The notes: generated from the letters alone by a model not told the origin. Positions 14,691-22,511 are shown, numbered from the stretch's first letter. The stretch is 26,093 bases of DNA from DATARH01 sp046724035 (GCA_046724035.1 JBKOVT010000312.1:1-26093), one strand, 5' to 3'. Made by a program: numbers and translations.

Positions 14691-15893
14691 TTATTTCGGC
14701 GGGTTGAGCTCCTTCCACGGGTCCTTGACCTGCGGGATCGTCTCGAACTCGACATTGGCGAGCCTGTCGCCCACCTTCTCCACCCGGCGCAGATAAATGT
14801 TCTGGATGATGTCGCGCGTCTCCGGATCGATCGCGATCGGGCCGCGCGGGCTGTCCGGGTTCTTCCAGGTCTTGAAGAAGTTCATTGCCTCGTCGGGGGT
14901 GAACTTGCCCTTTGTCGCCTTGATCATGTCGAAGATCGCCGCCATGCCGTCCCAACCGCCGACCGAGAACATGTCGGGGATTGCCTTCTCGGTGTAAGCC
15001 TGGTTCCAGGCGGTGAGAAACGCCTTGTTCTGCGGCCGGGTGGCCGCGCTCGAATAATTGCCGGTGCTGACAATGCCGAGCGGGATGTCGCCCATATTCG
15101 GCAATTCCTCGTCGAGCATGACATCCTGCGTCGTCACCAGCTGGATGCCGGCATCCTTGAGCCCGAGATCGGCCCAGGCCTTCATGACCGCGGTCGCGTA
15201 TTTGCCGGCGGGGACGAAGATAAAGACGGCCTGCGGCTTGGCGTCCTTGATGCGCTGCAGGATCGGCGTGAAGTCGAGCTGCGACAGCGGGATGCGCGTG
15301 GTGCCGATGATCTCGCCGCCATTGTCGGTGAAGCCCTTGATAAAGGCGGCTTCCGCGTCATGGCCGGGGATGAAGTCGCTGACCGCGATATAGGCCTTCT
15401 TGAAACCGTTCTTCGCGGCCCACTGGCCCATCGGCATGCTGATCTGCCAGAGGGTGAAGGAGACGCGGACGACATAGGGCGATATCCGCGGGATGTTCAC
15501 GCCGGCGGCATTCATGATGACAAACGGGGTCTTTGCTTCCGCGGTCAGCGGCGCGATCGCCGCGGCATTCGGCGAGGCGATCTCGCCCGCCAAGAGCTGA
15601 ACGTGGTCGCGGGTGATCAGCTCCTGCGCAACGCGCTTTGCGACATCGGGGTTGGGGCCGGTATCGTCACGGGTGACGAGCTCGATCTTGACACCCGGCG
15701 GCAGGTCTTTCTCATGCTCCTTGATGTAGAGCTTGACGCCTTTGTCGAGCTCGTCGCCGGCCTGCGCGAACGGACCGGAATAGGTGTCGATAAAACCGAT
15801 CTTGACGGTCTGCGCCGCCGCCGGCATCGCGAGCGCGCAGAGCGCCATTGCCATGAAGGCGAGACCGGCGATCTTTTGCTGCACCATCGGCAT
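14691..15893 (-). CDS. Periplasmic Liv-type substrate-binding protein, copy 2
   Basis: This is the second receptor of the cluster, 400 residues when started at ATG 15893 (MPMVQQKIAG). The signal peptide is again 28 residues, ending PAAAQ before TVKIGFIDTYSGPFAQAGDELDK. It shares with copy 1 the motifs AQELITR-HVQLL, RISPYV-RVSFTLWQ, VSDFIPGHD-EA, KNPDSPRGPI-IDP-TRDI-QN-Y and the VKDPWKELNP end. GAGAGGAAA precedes the start; ATG 15887 has better spacing and is nearly as likely. The 91-bp gap to copy 1 contains a short G+C hairpin (GGCCG/CGGCC near 14670-14690) that might reduce read-through or stabilise the upstream message. Confidence 0.9.
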   Translation of the reverse strand: MPMVQQKIAGLAFMAMALCALAMPAAAQTVKIGFIDTYSGPFAQAGDELDKGVKLYIKEHEKDLPPGVKIELVTRDDTGPNPDVAKRVAQELITRDHVQLLAGEIASPNAAAIAPLTAEAKTPFVIMNAAGVNIPRISPYVVRVSFTLWQISMPMGQWAAKNGFKKAYIAVSDFIPGHDAEAAFIKGFTDNGGEIIGTTRIPLSQLDFTPILQRIKDAKPQAVFIFVPAGKYATAVMKAWADLGLKDAGIQLVTTQDVMLDEELPNMGDIPLGIVSTGNYSSAATRPQNKAFLTAWNQAYTEKAIPDMFSVGGWDGMAAIFDMIKATKGKFTPDEAMNFFKTWKNPDSPRGPIAIDPETRDIIQNIYLRRVEKVGDRLANVEFETIPQVKDPWKELNPPK

Positions 15894-15957
15894 TTTCCTC
15901 TCGCGCTTTCTTCTCATTTATCGCGGGCAGATTATCGCAAACGCGCGCGATCCGGCC

Positions 15958-17562
15958 TCACGTCTTCTCGACGTTCCACATCAGGAAGGCAGGGGCCTGG
16001 ATGATGCCCTTCACGTTTTTGCGGTAGGCGGTCATCTGGGTCCAAGCGCCGGTCGGGAGATAGGGCACGACCTCAAAGGCCCGCAGCTGGATCTCGGCCG
16101 CGAGCTTCTTGCGCTCATCGAGCGACTCCGCCTTGATCCATTGCGCGCGCAGCGCCTCGATCTTGTCGTCCTTCGGCCAGCCGAACCAGGCCGTGTCCCC
16201 CTTGGTCTGCAGCGGCAGGTTTGTCGTCGGGTCCATCAGATCGGCGCCGACCCACCCGGTGCCAAAGACGTTCCAGCCACCCTCCTCGATCGGCTTCTTC
16301 GAGGCGCGGCGCGTGACGACAGTGCCCCAATCCGCCGCGACGAGATCGACATTCAGCCCGAGCCGCTTCAACAGATCGGCGGCGACGATCGCCTGAACAT
16401 GCGGGTTTGGCTGGTCGACGGCATCCAGCACGACGATCTTCTCGCCCTTGTAGCCGGCCTCCTTGATGAGCTCTTTCGCCTTCTCGAAATCGCGCTTGCC
16501 GGTCAGCGCCTCCGACCCGGCGTCGCTCGACATCGGCGTGCCGCAGGTGAAGAAGGACGGGCACACCTTCCAGTATTTCGGGTCGCCGACCAGCGTGCGC
16601 ATGAAATCGGCCTGGTCGGTCACCATCAGCACGGCCTGGCGCATCTTCGGATTATCGAAGGGCGGCAGCAGATGGTTGAACCGCACCATCGTCATGTTGC
16701 CCATCGGATTGTCGGGTGCGACGGTAATGTCCGGGTTTGCGGTCAGGACCGGCAGCACGTCATGCGGCGGGTTCTCCCACCAATCGGCTTCACCGTTGTT
16801 GAGCGCGGTCGCCTTTGTCATCGCGTCGGGGATATAGAGCCATTCGACCCGGTCGACCTTGACGACCTTGCCGCCCGAGGCCCAGCTCGGCGGTTCCTTG
16901 CGCGGCACATAATCGGTGTTCTTGACGTAGACGACGCGGTGCCCCGGTTCGAACTCCTCCTTGACGAATTTGAATGGTCCGGAGCCGACCATTTCGGTCA
17001 CTTGCTGGAACGGATCGGTATTGGCGAGGCGCTTCGGCATGACGAAGAGCGCAAGGCTCGACGCCTTGGCGAGCCCATCGAGCAGTAGCGGGAACGGCTC
17101 CTTTAGCTTGATTGTGAATCCCTTGTCGCCGTCGGGCTTTATTTCGTCGACGACCGGCTTCAACGACTGGCCGAGCCCGTCCCTGGCCATCCAGCGCTTG
17201 ATCGAGGCGACGCAATCGGCGCCGCGCACGGGGTTGCCATCATGAAAGCCGAGCCCGTCGCGCAATTTGAACTGATAGGTCAGCTTGTCGGGCGACATGC
17301 CGTAATCGCCGACCATTTGCGGGTGCGGTGCAAACTCGGCGTCGATCGCGAACAGCGTGTCGAACACCATATAGCCGTGATTGCGGGTGATGTAGGCCGT
17401 CGTCCAGATCGGATCGAGCACCCGCAGATCGGATTGCGCGATAAAGCGCAGCGTCTTTTTGTCCGATGCGGCGGCGCGCGGCCGCGTGGGCAAGACCGAG
17501 GCAGCGATCGCGGCGGCGACGGCAGTTTTTCCGAAATCGCGGCGGGTTGGGCGATGCCGCAT
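15958..17562 (-). CDS. Tat-exported family-5 ABC substrate-binding protein
   Basis: The 534-residue product belongs to the SBP_bac_5 family (peptide, nickel, opine or glycoside receptors, DppA/OppA type). The N-terminus MRHRPTRRDFGKTAVAA has a twin-arginine motif (TRRDFGK, residues 6-12) before a hydrophobic stretch and a probable cleavage near RAAA-S. It should therefore be exported folded through Tat. Family landmarks are FKLRDGLGFHDGNPVRGADCVASIKRW, VGSGPFKFV and the C-terminal EVVPYLPTGAWTQM. ATG 17562 has AGGAGG six bases upstream, the best ribosome site in the cluster. No dipeptide-type permease or ATPase genes are next to it. It lies 64 bp before the Liv-type receptors, so it may be co-transcribed with them. 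It diverges from queA across 113 bp. Confidence 0.9.
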   Translation of the reverse strand: MRHRPTRRDFGKTAVAAAIAASVLPTRPRAAASDKKTLRFIAQSDLRVLDPIWTTAYITRNHGYMVFDTLFAIDAEFAPHPQMVGDYGMSPDKLTYQFKLRDGLGFHDGNPVRGADCVASIKRWMARDGLGQSLKPVVDEIKPDGDKGFTIKLKEPFPLLLDGLAKASSLALFVMPKRLANTDPFQQVTEMVGSGPFKFVKEEFEPGHRVVYVKNTDYVPRKEPPSWASGGKVVKVDRVEWLYIPDAMTKATALNNGEADWWENPPHDVLPVLTANPDITVAPDNPMGNMTMVRFNHLLPPFDNPKMRQAVLMVTDQADFMRTLVGDPKYWKVCPSFFTCGTPMSSDAGSEALTGKRDFEKAKELIKEAGYKGEKIVVLDAVDQPNPHVQAIVAADLLKRLGLNVDLVAADWGTVVTRRASKKPIEEGGWNVFGTGWVGADLMDPTTNLPLQTKGDTAWFGWPKDDKIEALRAQWIKAESLDERKKLAAEIQLRAFEVVPYLPTGAWTQMTAYRKNVKGIIQAPAFLMWNVEKT

Positions 17563-17675
17563 GGGGGACCTCCTCTGTTCGTCTGTCGTTGGGGCGAAGC
17601 ATAGCAAGAACTGCGCCCACGCCCATATGACCCCTCGGTGGGGGCATCAACTCGAACCTGTCTGACGATCTCTTG

Positions 17676-18737
17676 ATGCAGCTTGCCGATTTCGATTTCG
17701 ACTTGCCTCGGAACCTGATCGCCGACCGCCCGGCCGAGCCGCGCGACAGCGCCCGGCTGCTGGTCATTCCGGCGAGGGGTGAATTTGTGGACCGGCATAC
17801 CGGCGACTTGCCCGAGCTGCTGCGGCCCGGCGATCTCCTGGTGTTCAACGACACAAAGGTCATTCCGGCCCGTCTTGCCGGGCGGCGCGGCGAGGCCACC
17901 GTCGAGATTACGCTGGCCCGCGATCTCGGCGGCGGCATGTGGCGCGCTTACGCCAAGGGCGCGCGGCGGTTGCGCCCGGGAGACCACATCGATTTCGCCC
18001 CGGATTTCGCAGCCGAGGTGGACGGGAAAACGCCAGAGGGCGAGGTCACGTTGCGCTTCGATCGCGAGGGCGCGCCGTTTCGGGACGCCCTCGGCCGTCA
18101 CGGCGCGATGCCGCTGCCGCCTTATATCAAGCGCACAAAGGGCGGCGACCCACGCGACCGCGCCGACTACCAGACGATGTTCGCGACAGAGGAGGGCGCG
18201 GTTGCCGCGCCGACCGCCGGGCTCCATTTCACCCCGGCCCTGCTCGATCGGCTGACCGCGTGCGGCATCGAGTGGCTGACCGTGACCTTGCATGTCGGGC
18301 CCGGAACGTTTCTGCCGGTCAAGACCGACGATCCGCATGAGCATCGCATGCATGCCGAATGGGGGATCGTGACGCCCGAGAAGGCGGCGCGCATCAATGC
18401 AGCGCGGCGGCGCGGCGGCCGCATTATCGCAGTCGGCACGACAAGCCTGCGCCTCCTCGAAAGCGCCACTGCCGAAACCGGCGAGGTGCGCGAATTCTCG
18501 GGCGAGACGCGGCTCTTCATCCTGCCCGGCTATCGCTTCCGCGCTGTCGATTTGCTGCTGACCAATTTCCACCTGCCGCGCTCGACCCTCATGATGCTCG
18601 TCGCGGCGCTCGCCGGCCTCGACCGCATCACGGCCGCCTATCAGCATGCCATTGCCGAGCGTTACCGCTTCTTTTCCTACGGCGACGCCTGTCTGATCGA
18701 GCCTGCCGCGGCGGCGCGCGACGCCGCCTCCTCGTAA
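17676..18737 (+). CDS. queA: S-adenosylmethionine:tRNA ribosyltransferase-isomerase QueA
   Basis: QueA transfers and isomerises the ribose of S-adenosylmethionine onto preQ1 at the wobble base of tRNAs with GUN anticodons, giving epoxyqueuosine. The 353-residue product matches the family: FDFDLPRNLIADRPAEPRDSARLL at the N-terminus, LVFNDTKVIPARL near residue 55, PLPPYIKR, YQTMFATEEGAVAAPTAGLHFTP, HVGPGTFLPVKTDDP and a C-terminal LLLTNFHLPRSTLMMLVAA. ATG 17676 is the natural start; a TTG one codon earlier is the only alternative, and no clear Shine-Dalgarno is seen. It heads the queuosine gene group but is separated from tgt by 225 bp. Confidence 0.96.
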   Translation: MQLADFDFDLPRNLIADRPAEPRDSARLLVIPARGEFVDRHTGDLPELLRPGDLLVFNDTKVIPARLAGRRGEATVEITLARDLGGGMWRAYAKGARRLRPGDHIDFAPDFAAEVDGKTPEGEVTLRFDREGAPFRDALGRHGAMPLPPYIKRTKGGDPRDRADYQTMFATEEGAVAAPTAGLHFTPALLDRLTACGIEWLTVTLHVGPGTFLPVKTDDPHEHRMHAEWGIVTPEKAARINAARRRGGRIIAVGTTSLRLLESATAETGEVREFSGETRLFILPGYRFRAVDLLLTNFHLPRSTLMMLVAALAGLDRITAAYQHAIAERYRFFSYGDACLIEPAAAARDAASS

Positions 18738-18868
18738 CCCGCCGCTCGCGCGCATGCGCGCACGGGAAGGAAAAAGATCAGGACCAAATACCTGTAATTC
18801 CACGATTCTTAATGTTGAGAGCAGCAATAGCAGCAAATCAGACCGTGACTTGGTCGGCGCTACGCTGA

Positions 18869-18897
18869 CTTATATGTTCCTGTCTTATATGTTCCTG
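18869..18897 (+). repeat. Tandem 15-bp direct repeat
   Basis: CTTATATGTTCCTG occurs at 18869-18882 and again, without mismatch, at 18884-18897. A partial third copy, TATGTTC, is at 18899-18905. GTTC cores start at 18876, 18891 and 18902. The array stands 60-95 bp before the tgt start. Confidence 0.85.
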
Positions 18898-18905
18898 GTA
18901 TGTTC
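18891..18905 (+). promoter_or_regulatory. Candidate LexA (SOS) box, GTTC-N7-GTTC
   Basis: GTTC CTGGTAT GTTC is an exact match to the GTTC-N7-GTTC direct-repeat consensus established for alphaproteobacterial LexA. A third GTTC stands 15 bp upstream of the first. It lies 58 bp before the tgt start codon in an AT-richer gap, where an operator would be expected. Eight fixed bases occur by chance about once per window of this size on two strands, so location is the main support. Confidence 0.4.
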
Positions 18906-18962
18906 TATAGACAAGAGCTGCGGCGGGATGCCGCAGTTGGGCCTGTGTTATGTGTGCCGCGC

Positions 18963-20060
18963 ATGAGCATCGGGTTCGAGATCATCGCGCGCGACGGCGC
19001 CGCCCGGCGCGGGCGGCTCACGACTGCGCATGGGATCGTCGAGACGCCGGTCTTTATGCCGGTCGGCACCGCCGCCACCGTCAAGGCCATGACACCGGAA
19101 GGGGTTGCCGCGACCGGAGCGCGGCTCATTCTCGGAAACACCTATCATTTGATGCTGCGGCCCGGCGCTGAGCGCATCGCGGCGCTTGGCGGGCTGCACC
19201 GCTTTATGAACTGGCCCCACGCGATCCTGACCGATAGCGGCGGGTTTCAGGTCATGTCCTTGGCGAAGCTGCGGAAGATCAACGAGGAAGGCGCCGAGTT
19301 CCGCTCGCATCTCGACGGCAGCCGGCATTTGTTGACGCCAGAGCGCTCGATCGAAATCCAGCACCTCCTCGGCGCCGATATCACGATGGCGCTCGACGAA
19401 TGCACCCCCTACTCCGCCGAGCGCGAGGCGGTCGAAGCCTCGATGGAATTGTCGATGCGCTGGGCCGAGCGGTCGCGCCGCGCTTTCGTCGAGCGGCCGG
19501 GGCGCGGCATTTTCGGCATCGCGCAGGGCGGCGTGCATGCCGAGCTGCGGCAGCGCTCGGCGGCGCGACTCGTCGAGATCGGCTTTGACGGCTATGCGAT
19601 CGGCGGTCTCGCGATCGGCGAGGGCCAGCAGACGACCTTCGCGATGGTCGAGGCGACCGTGCCGGCGCTCCCGGAGGACCGGCCGCGCTATTTGATGGGG
19701 GTCGGGAAGCCGAGCGACCTGGTCGGGGCCGTCCGGCGCGGGGTCGATATGTTCGACTGCGTCCTGCCGACCCGCTCCGGGCGGACGGCGCAGGCCTTTA
19801 CGCGCGAGGGCCCGCTCAATCTGCGCAATGCGCGCCACGCCGAGGACCCGGCGCCGCTCGACCCGGAGTGCCGTTGCCCGGCTTGCGCGGGGTTTAGCCG
19901 CGCCTATTTGCATCATCTCACCAAGGCGGGCGAGATTCTGGCGAGCATGCTGCTGACCGCGCACAACCTGACCTACTACGCCGATCTGATGGCGGCGTTG
20001 CGCGCGGCGATCGCCGAGGGCCGGCTCGCCGATTTCGCCTTTGGCGGAGCCGCACCGTGA
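18963..20060 (+). CDS. tgt: tRNA-guanine transglycosylase
   Basis: Tgt exchanges guanine-34 for preQ1 in tRNAs for Asn, Asp, His and Tyr. The 365-residue product shows the catalytic aspartates Asp91 (LTDSGGFQVMSL) and Asp265 (DMFDCVLPTRSGR), the substrate pocket FGIAQGGVHAELR and YAIGGLAIGE, and the zinc site Cys303, Cys305, Cys308 with His317 or His318 (CRCPACAGFSRAYLHHL). ATG 18963 gives MSIGFEIIARDG, the usual N-terminus. The frame is open upstream to an ATG at 18900, but that lies inside the GTTC repeat array and adds atypical residues. There is no good Shine-Dalgarno. The stop overlaps the queF GTG start (GTGA). Confidence 0.96.
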   Translation: MSIGFEIIARDGAARRGRLTTAHGIVETPVFMPVGTAATVKAMTPEGVAATGARLILGNTYHLMLRPGAERIAALGGLHRFMNWPHAILTDSGGFQVMSLAKLRKINEEGAEFRSHLDGSRHLLTPERSIEIQHLLGADITMALDECTPYSAEREAVEASMELSMRWAERSRRAFVERPGRGIFGIAQGGVHAELRQRSAARLVEIGFDGYAIGGLAIGEGQQTTFAMVEATVPALPEDRPRYLMGVGKPSDLVGAVRRGVDMFDCVLPTRSGRTAQAFTREGPLNLRNARHAEDPAPLDPECRCPACAGFSRAYLHHLTKAGEILASMLLTAHNLTYYADLMAALRAAIAEGRLADFAFGGAAP

Positions 20061-20506
20061 GCCGCGAGCCGGTGCTTGGCCGGAGGGCGCCGCTGCCGGG
20101 CTCGCCCGAGGAGGCGGCGCTGGACACGGTCCCGAACCCGCATCCCGGGACGCTTTATCTCGTACGCTTTACCTGCCCCGAATTCACGACGCTGTGCCCC
20201 ATCACCGGGCAGCCAGACTTTGCGCATTTCGTCATCGATTACGCGCCCGAGGCGCTGATCGTCGAAAGCAAGTCGCTGAAGCTCTTTCTCGGCTCGTTTC
20301 GTAACCAGGCGAGCTTCCACGAGGATTGCACGCTCAACATCGCCCGGCGGATCGTTGAGACGGCCAAGCCGCGTTGGCTGCGCATCGGCGGGTATTGGTA
20401 TCCGCGCGGCGGCATTCCGATCGATGTGTTCTACCAGACCGGCGAGCCGCCAGCGGGACTATGGCTGCCGGATCCGGGGGTCGCGCCTTACCGCGGCCGC
20501 GGCTGA
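20057..20506 (+). CDS. queF: NADPH-dependent 7-cyano-7-deazaguanine reductase QueF
   Basis: QueF reduces the nitrile of preQ0 to the aminomethyl group of preQ1, the substrate of Tgt. The 149-residue protein is the short unimodular type. The catalytic Cys47 sits in TTLCPITGQPDF, with Asp54 following. The family motif ESKSLKLFLGSFRNQASFHEDC provides the NADPH and substrate-binding residues. The start is GTG, overlapping the tgt TGA by one base pair pattern (GTGA), so it is coupled to tgt. Its presence shows that the cell makes preQ1 from preQ0 itself or from imported preQ0; queC, queD and queE are not in this window. Confidence 0.95.
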   Translation: MSREPVLGRRAPLPGSPEEAALDTVPNPHPGTLYLVRFTCPEFTTLCPITGQPDFAHFVIDYAPEALIVESKSLKLFLGSFRNQASFHEDCTLNIARRIVETAKPRWLRIGGYWYPRGGIPIDVFYQTGEPPAGLWLPDPGVAPYRGRG

Positions 20507-20510
20507 TCCG

Positions 20511-21650
20511 ATGACCGCGGCCATTCGCGAGGCGATCCGGGCGCAAGCACTGGCGATGGGTTTCGATGCGATCGGGTTTGCCGAAGCACGATTGGCGGAG
20601 GCGGCGCGGAGCGATCTCGCCGAATATATCGGGCGCGGCTATCACGGCGATATGGGCTGGCTGGCGCACACCGTGGAGCGGCGCGGCGACCCGCGCGCGC
20701 TATGGGCTGAGGCGCGCAGCGTCGTCGTTCTCGGCCTCAATTATGGCGGCGACGATCCGCTTGCGGCGGAACCCGATCCCGAAACCGGCGTCATCTCGGT
20801 CTATGCGCGCGGCAAGGATTATCACGACACGGTCAAAAAGCGGCTGAAGGCGCTGGCGCGGTGGGTGGCTGAGCGCTGGCCCGGCGAACTCAAGGTCTTT
20901 GTCGACACCGCGCCGGTCATGGAGAAGCCGCTGGCGCAGCAAGCCGGCATCGGTTGGCAGGGCAAGCACACAAACCTCGTGTCGCGCGGTTTCGGCTCCT
21001 GGCTGTTTCTCGGCGAGATCTATCTGAGCCTCGAGCTCGAACCGGATATGCGGGAGGAAGATCATTGCGGTGCTTGCCGGCGCTGCCTCGATGCCTGCCC
21101 GACGAATGCGTTTCCGGCCCCCTATAAGCTCGATGCGCGCCGCTGCATCTCGTATCTGACGATCGAGCATAAGGGGCCGATCCCGCAGGAATTCCGGCCG
21201 CTGATCGGCAACCGCATCTTCGGCTGCGACGATTGTCTCGCGGTCTGCCCATGGAACAAATTTGCGCAGGCCGGGCATGAACCGGCCTTCCTGCCGCGCG
21301 AAAAATTGCGGGCGCCGCGGCTCGCCGCGCTCGCGCAGCTCGACGCTGCCGGATTTCGCGCGCTGTTTGCCGGCACCTCGGTCAAGCGCACCGGGCACGA
21401 CCGGTTTCTACGCAATGTGCTGATCGCGATCGGCAACGCACCCGACCCCGGCCCGGAGCTTGTGGCCGCCGCGCGGCATTGCCTCGATGATTCCTCACCG
21501 CTGGTGCGGGGCGCCGCGATCTGGGCGCTCGGCCGGATCGCCGAGCCGCGCCTCGCCGCGGCGGAAGCTGAAGCCCGCCTCCCTGGCGAGCCCGAGCCGG
21601 AGGTCAGGGCCGAATGGCAGCGTCTGACCGTGGCGGCGGAGCCGGTCTGA
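20511..21650 (+). CDS. queG: Epoxyqueuosine reductase QueG
   Basis: QueG is a cobalamin and double [4Fe-4S] enzyme that reduces epoxyqueuosine in tRNA to queuosine, the last step of the pathway. In the 379-residue product the B12-binding part has VDTAPVMEKPLAQQAGIGWQGKH with the proposed catalytic Asp132/133 region. The ferredoxin-like part has Cys186, Cys189, Cys192 and Cys196 (CGACRRCLDACP), Cys212, and Cys239, Cys242 and Cys246 (CDDCLAVCPWNKF). HEAT-like helices follow at about 310-379 (LVRGAAIWALGRI). ATG 20511 stands 4 bp after the queF stop. The frame is open further upstream, but only through queF in another phase. Confidence 0.95.
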   Translation: MTAAIREAIRAQALAMGFDAIGFAEARLAEAARSDLAEYIGRGYHGDMGWLAHTVERRGDPRALWAEARSVVVLGLNYGGDDPLAAEPDPETGVISVYARGKDYHDTVKKRLKALARWVAERWPGELKVFVDTAPVMEKPLAQQAGIGWQGKHTNLVSRGFGSWLFLGEIYLSLELEPDMREEDHCGACRRCLDACPTNAFPAPYKLDARRCISYLTIEHKGPIPQEFRPLIGNRIFGCDDCLAVCPWNKFAQAGHEPAFLPREKLRAPRLAALAQLDAAGFRALFAGTSVKRTGHDRFLRNVLIAIGNAPDPGPELVAAARHCLDDSSPLVRGAAIWALGRIAEPRLAAAEAEARLPGEPEPEVRAEWQRLTVAAEPV

Positions 21651-21696
21651 TCCGAAGCGCGGCATCCACGCTGCGAGGCCGGTCACAAAGTTGACA

Positions 21697-21712
21697 TTGG
21701 AACGATTTTGGC
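21697..21712 (+). promoter_or_regulatory. Possible sigma54 (-24/-12) promoter of aqpZ
   Basis: TTGGAACGATTTTGGC matches TGGCACG-N4-TTGC at 9 of 11 fixed positions and keeps the GG and GC dinucleotides 10 bases apart. It stands about 50 bp before the aqpZ ATG. A perfect TTGACA (21691-21696) lies next to it, but no -10 element follows at 16-18 bp. A single unsupported site, so confidence is low. Confidence 0.3.
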
Positions 21713-21761
21713 CGGCCGGCGTTTGGCGCGTGGTCGTCGCGCGTCAACCGGGGGTTCAGCC

Positions 21762-22495
21762 ATGCCGCTCTACAGGAAACTCGGAGCAGAGTTCGTCGGG
21801 ACCTTTTGGCTGGTGTTGGGCGGCTGCGGCAGCGCTGTCTTGGCGGCCAAATTCCCTGAAATCGGCATTGGCCTGATCGGCGTGTCGCTGGCTTTCGGCT
21901 TGATACCGTCGTAACGATGGCCTATGCGGTCGGTCACATCTCGGGCGGGCATTTCAATCCGGCGGTCACGGTTGGCCTCTTTGCCGGGGGACGCACCCCG
22001 GCCGGCGAGCTGTTGCCCTACATCCTCGCTCAACTCGCCGGGGCGGTTATCGCCGCGCTCGTCCTCTATCTCATCGCCAGCGGCAAGAGCGGCTTCGACC
22101 TCAGTGCGGGGTTTGCCAGCAACGGCTATGGCGAGCACTCGCCGGGCGGCTATCCGCTGCCATCGGCGTTTGTGACCGAGGTCGTGATGACGGCGGGCTT
22201 TTTGTTCGTGATCATGGGCGCGACCGACAAACGCGCACCCGCGGCTTTGGCGCCGCTCGCAATCGGGCTCACGCTGACCTTGATCCACCTGATCAGCATC
22301 CCGGTCACCAATACCTCGGTGAACCCGACGCGCAGCACCGGACCGGCCTTGTTGGTTGGCGGCTGGGCCCTGGCACAGCTGTGGCTGTTCTGGCTGGCGC
22401 CGATCCTCGGCGGGATCATCGGCGCTGTAGCGTATCGCTGGCTGGCAGCGCCGGCGCCGATCGTGGCGGCGGATGTGCCCGCGGCTGCCGATTAG
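21762..22495 (+). pseudogene. aqpZ: Aquaporin Z, interrupted by a 2-nt frameshift
   Basis: Aquaporin Z is an inner-membrane water channel. The first part, from ATG 21762 (MPLYRKLGAEFVGTFWLVLGG), runs in frame to LAFGL and then hits a stop at 21912-21914. The rest continues two bases out of phase as TVVTMAYAVGHISGGHFNPAV to the end at 22495. Removing the AT at 21903-21904 (GGC TTG at ACC GTC) restores a full-length, family-like protein of about 243 residues. The break is in the second helix, so the two pieces cannot work separately in the usual way. All other regions look intact and under coding constraint. This suggests a recent mutation or a sequencing or assembly error. The second NPA motif reads NPT (NTSVNPTRST). 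Confidence 0.85.
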
Positions 22496-22511
22496 ACGCG
22501 CGGCACCCCGC

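Larger units (their letters stand above)
18738..18962 (+). other. AT-richer queA-tgt intergenic region
   Basis: This 225-bp gap is visibly richer in A+T than its surroundings from about 18776 to 18916. It starts with a 14-bp palindrome GCGCGCATGCGCGC (18748-18761) right after the queA stop. It then carries the CTTATATGTTCCTG tandem repeat and GTTC boxes, and ends with a CTGCGGC/GCCGCAG hairpin (18918-18936) ahead of tgt. It probably holds a separate tgt promoter. I see no convincing gene in it. Confidence 0.6.

Noticed and set aside
14505..16004. A 499-codon plus-strand frame opposite the two Liv-type binding-protein genes.
   Set aside because: Long antisense frames are expected in high-GC DNA. 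It mirrors the strongly supported receptor on the minus strand and shows no domain or signal of its own.
18748..18761. The palindrome GCGCGCATGCGCGC after queA as a transcription terminator.
   Set aside because: It has no loop and no following T run on either strand; alternating GC is common in this genome.
18900..18962. A longer tgt from ATG 18900.
   Set aside because: The extra 21 residues are unlike Tgt N-termini and would be encoded within the GTTC repeat array.
18754..18966. A 70-codon frame whose TGA overlaps the tgt ATG (ATGA), with a repeated YMFLSYMFLV segment.
   Set aside because: It has no ribosome site and its composition is unlike its neighbours. Its repeat simply translates the tandem GTTC repeat. 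The ATGA overlap alone is not enough, so I treat the region as regulatory.
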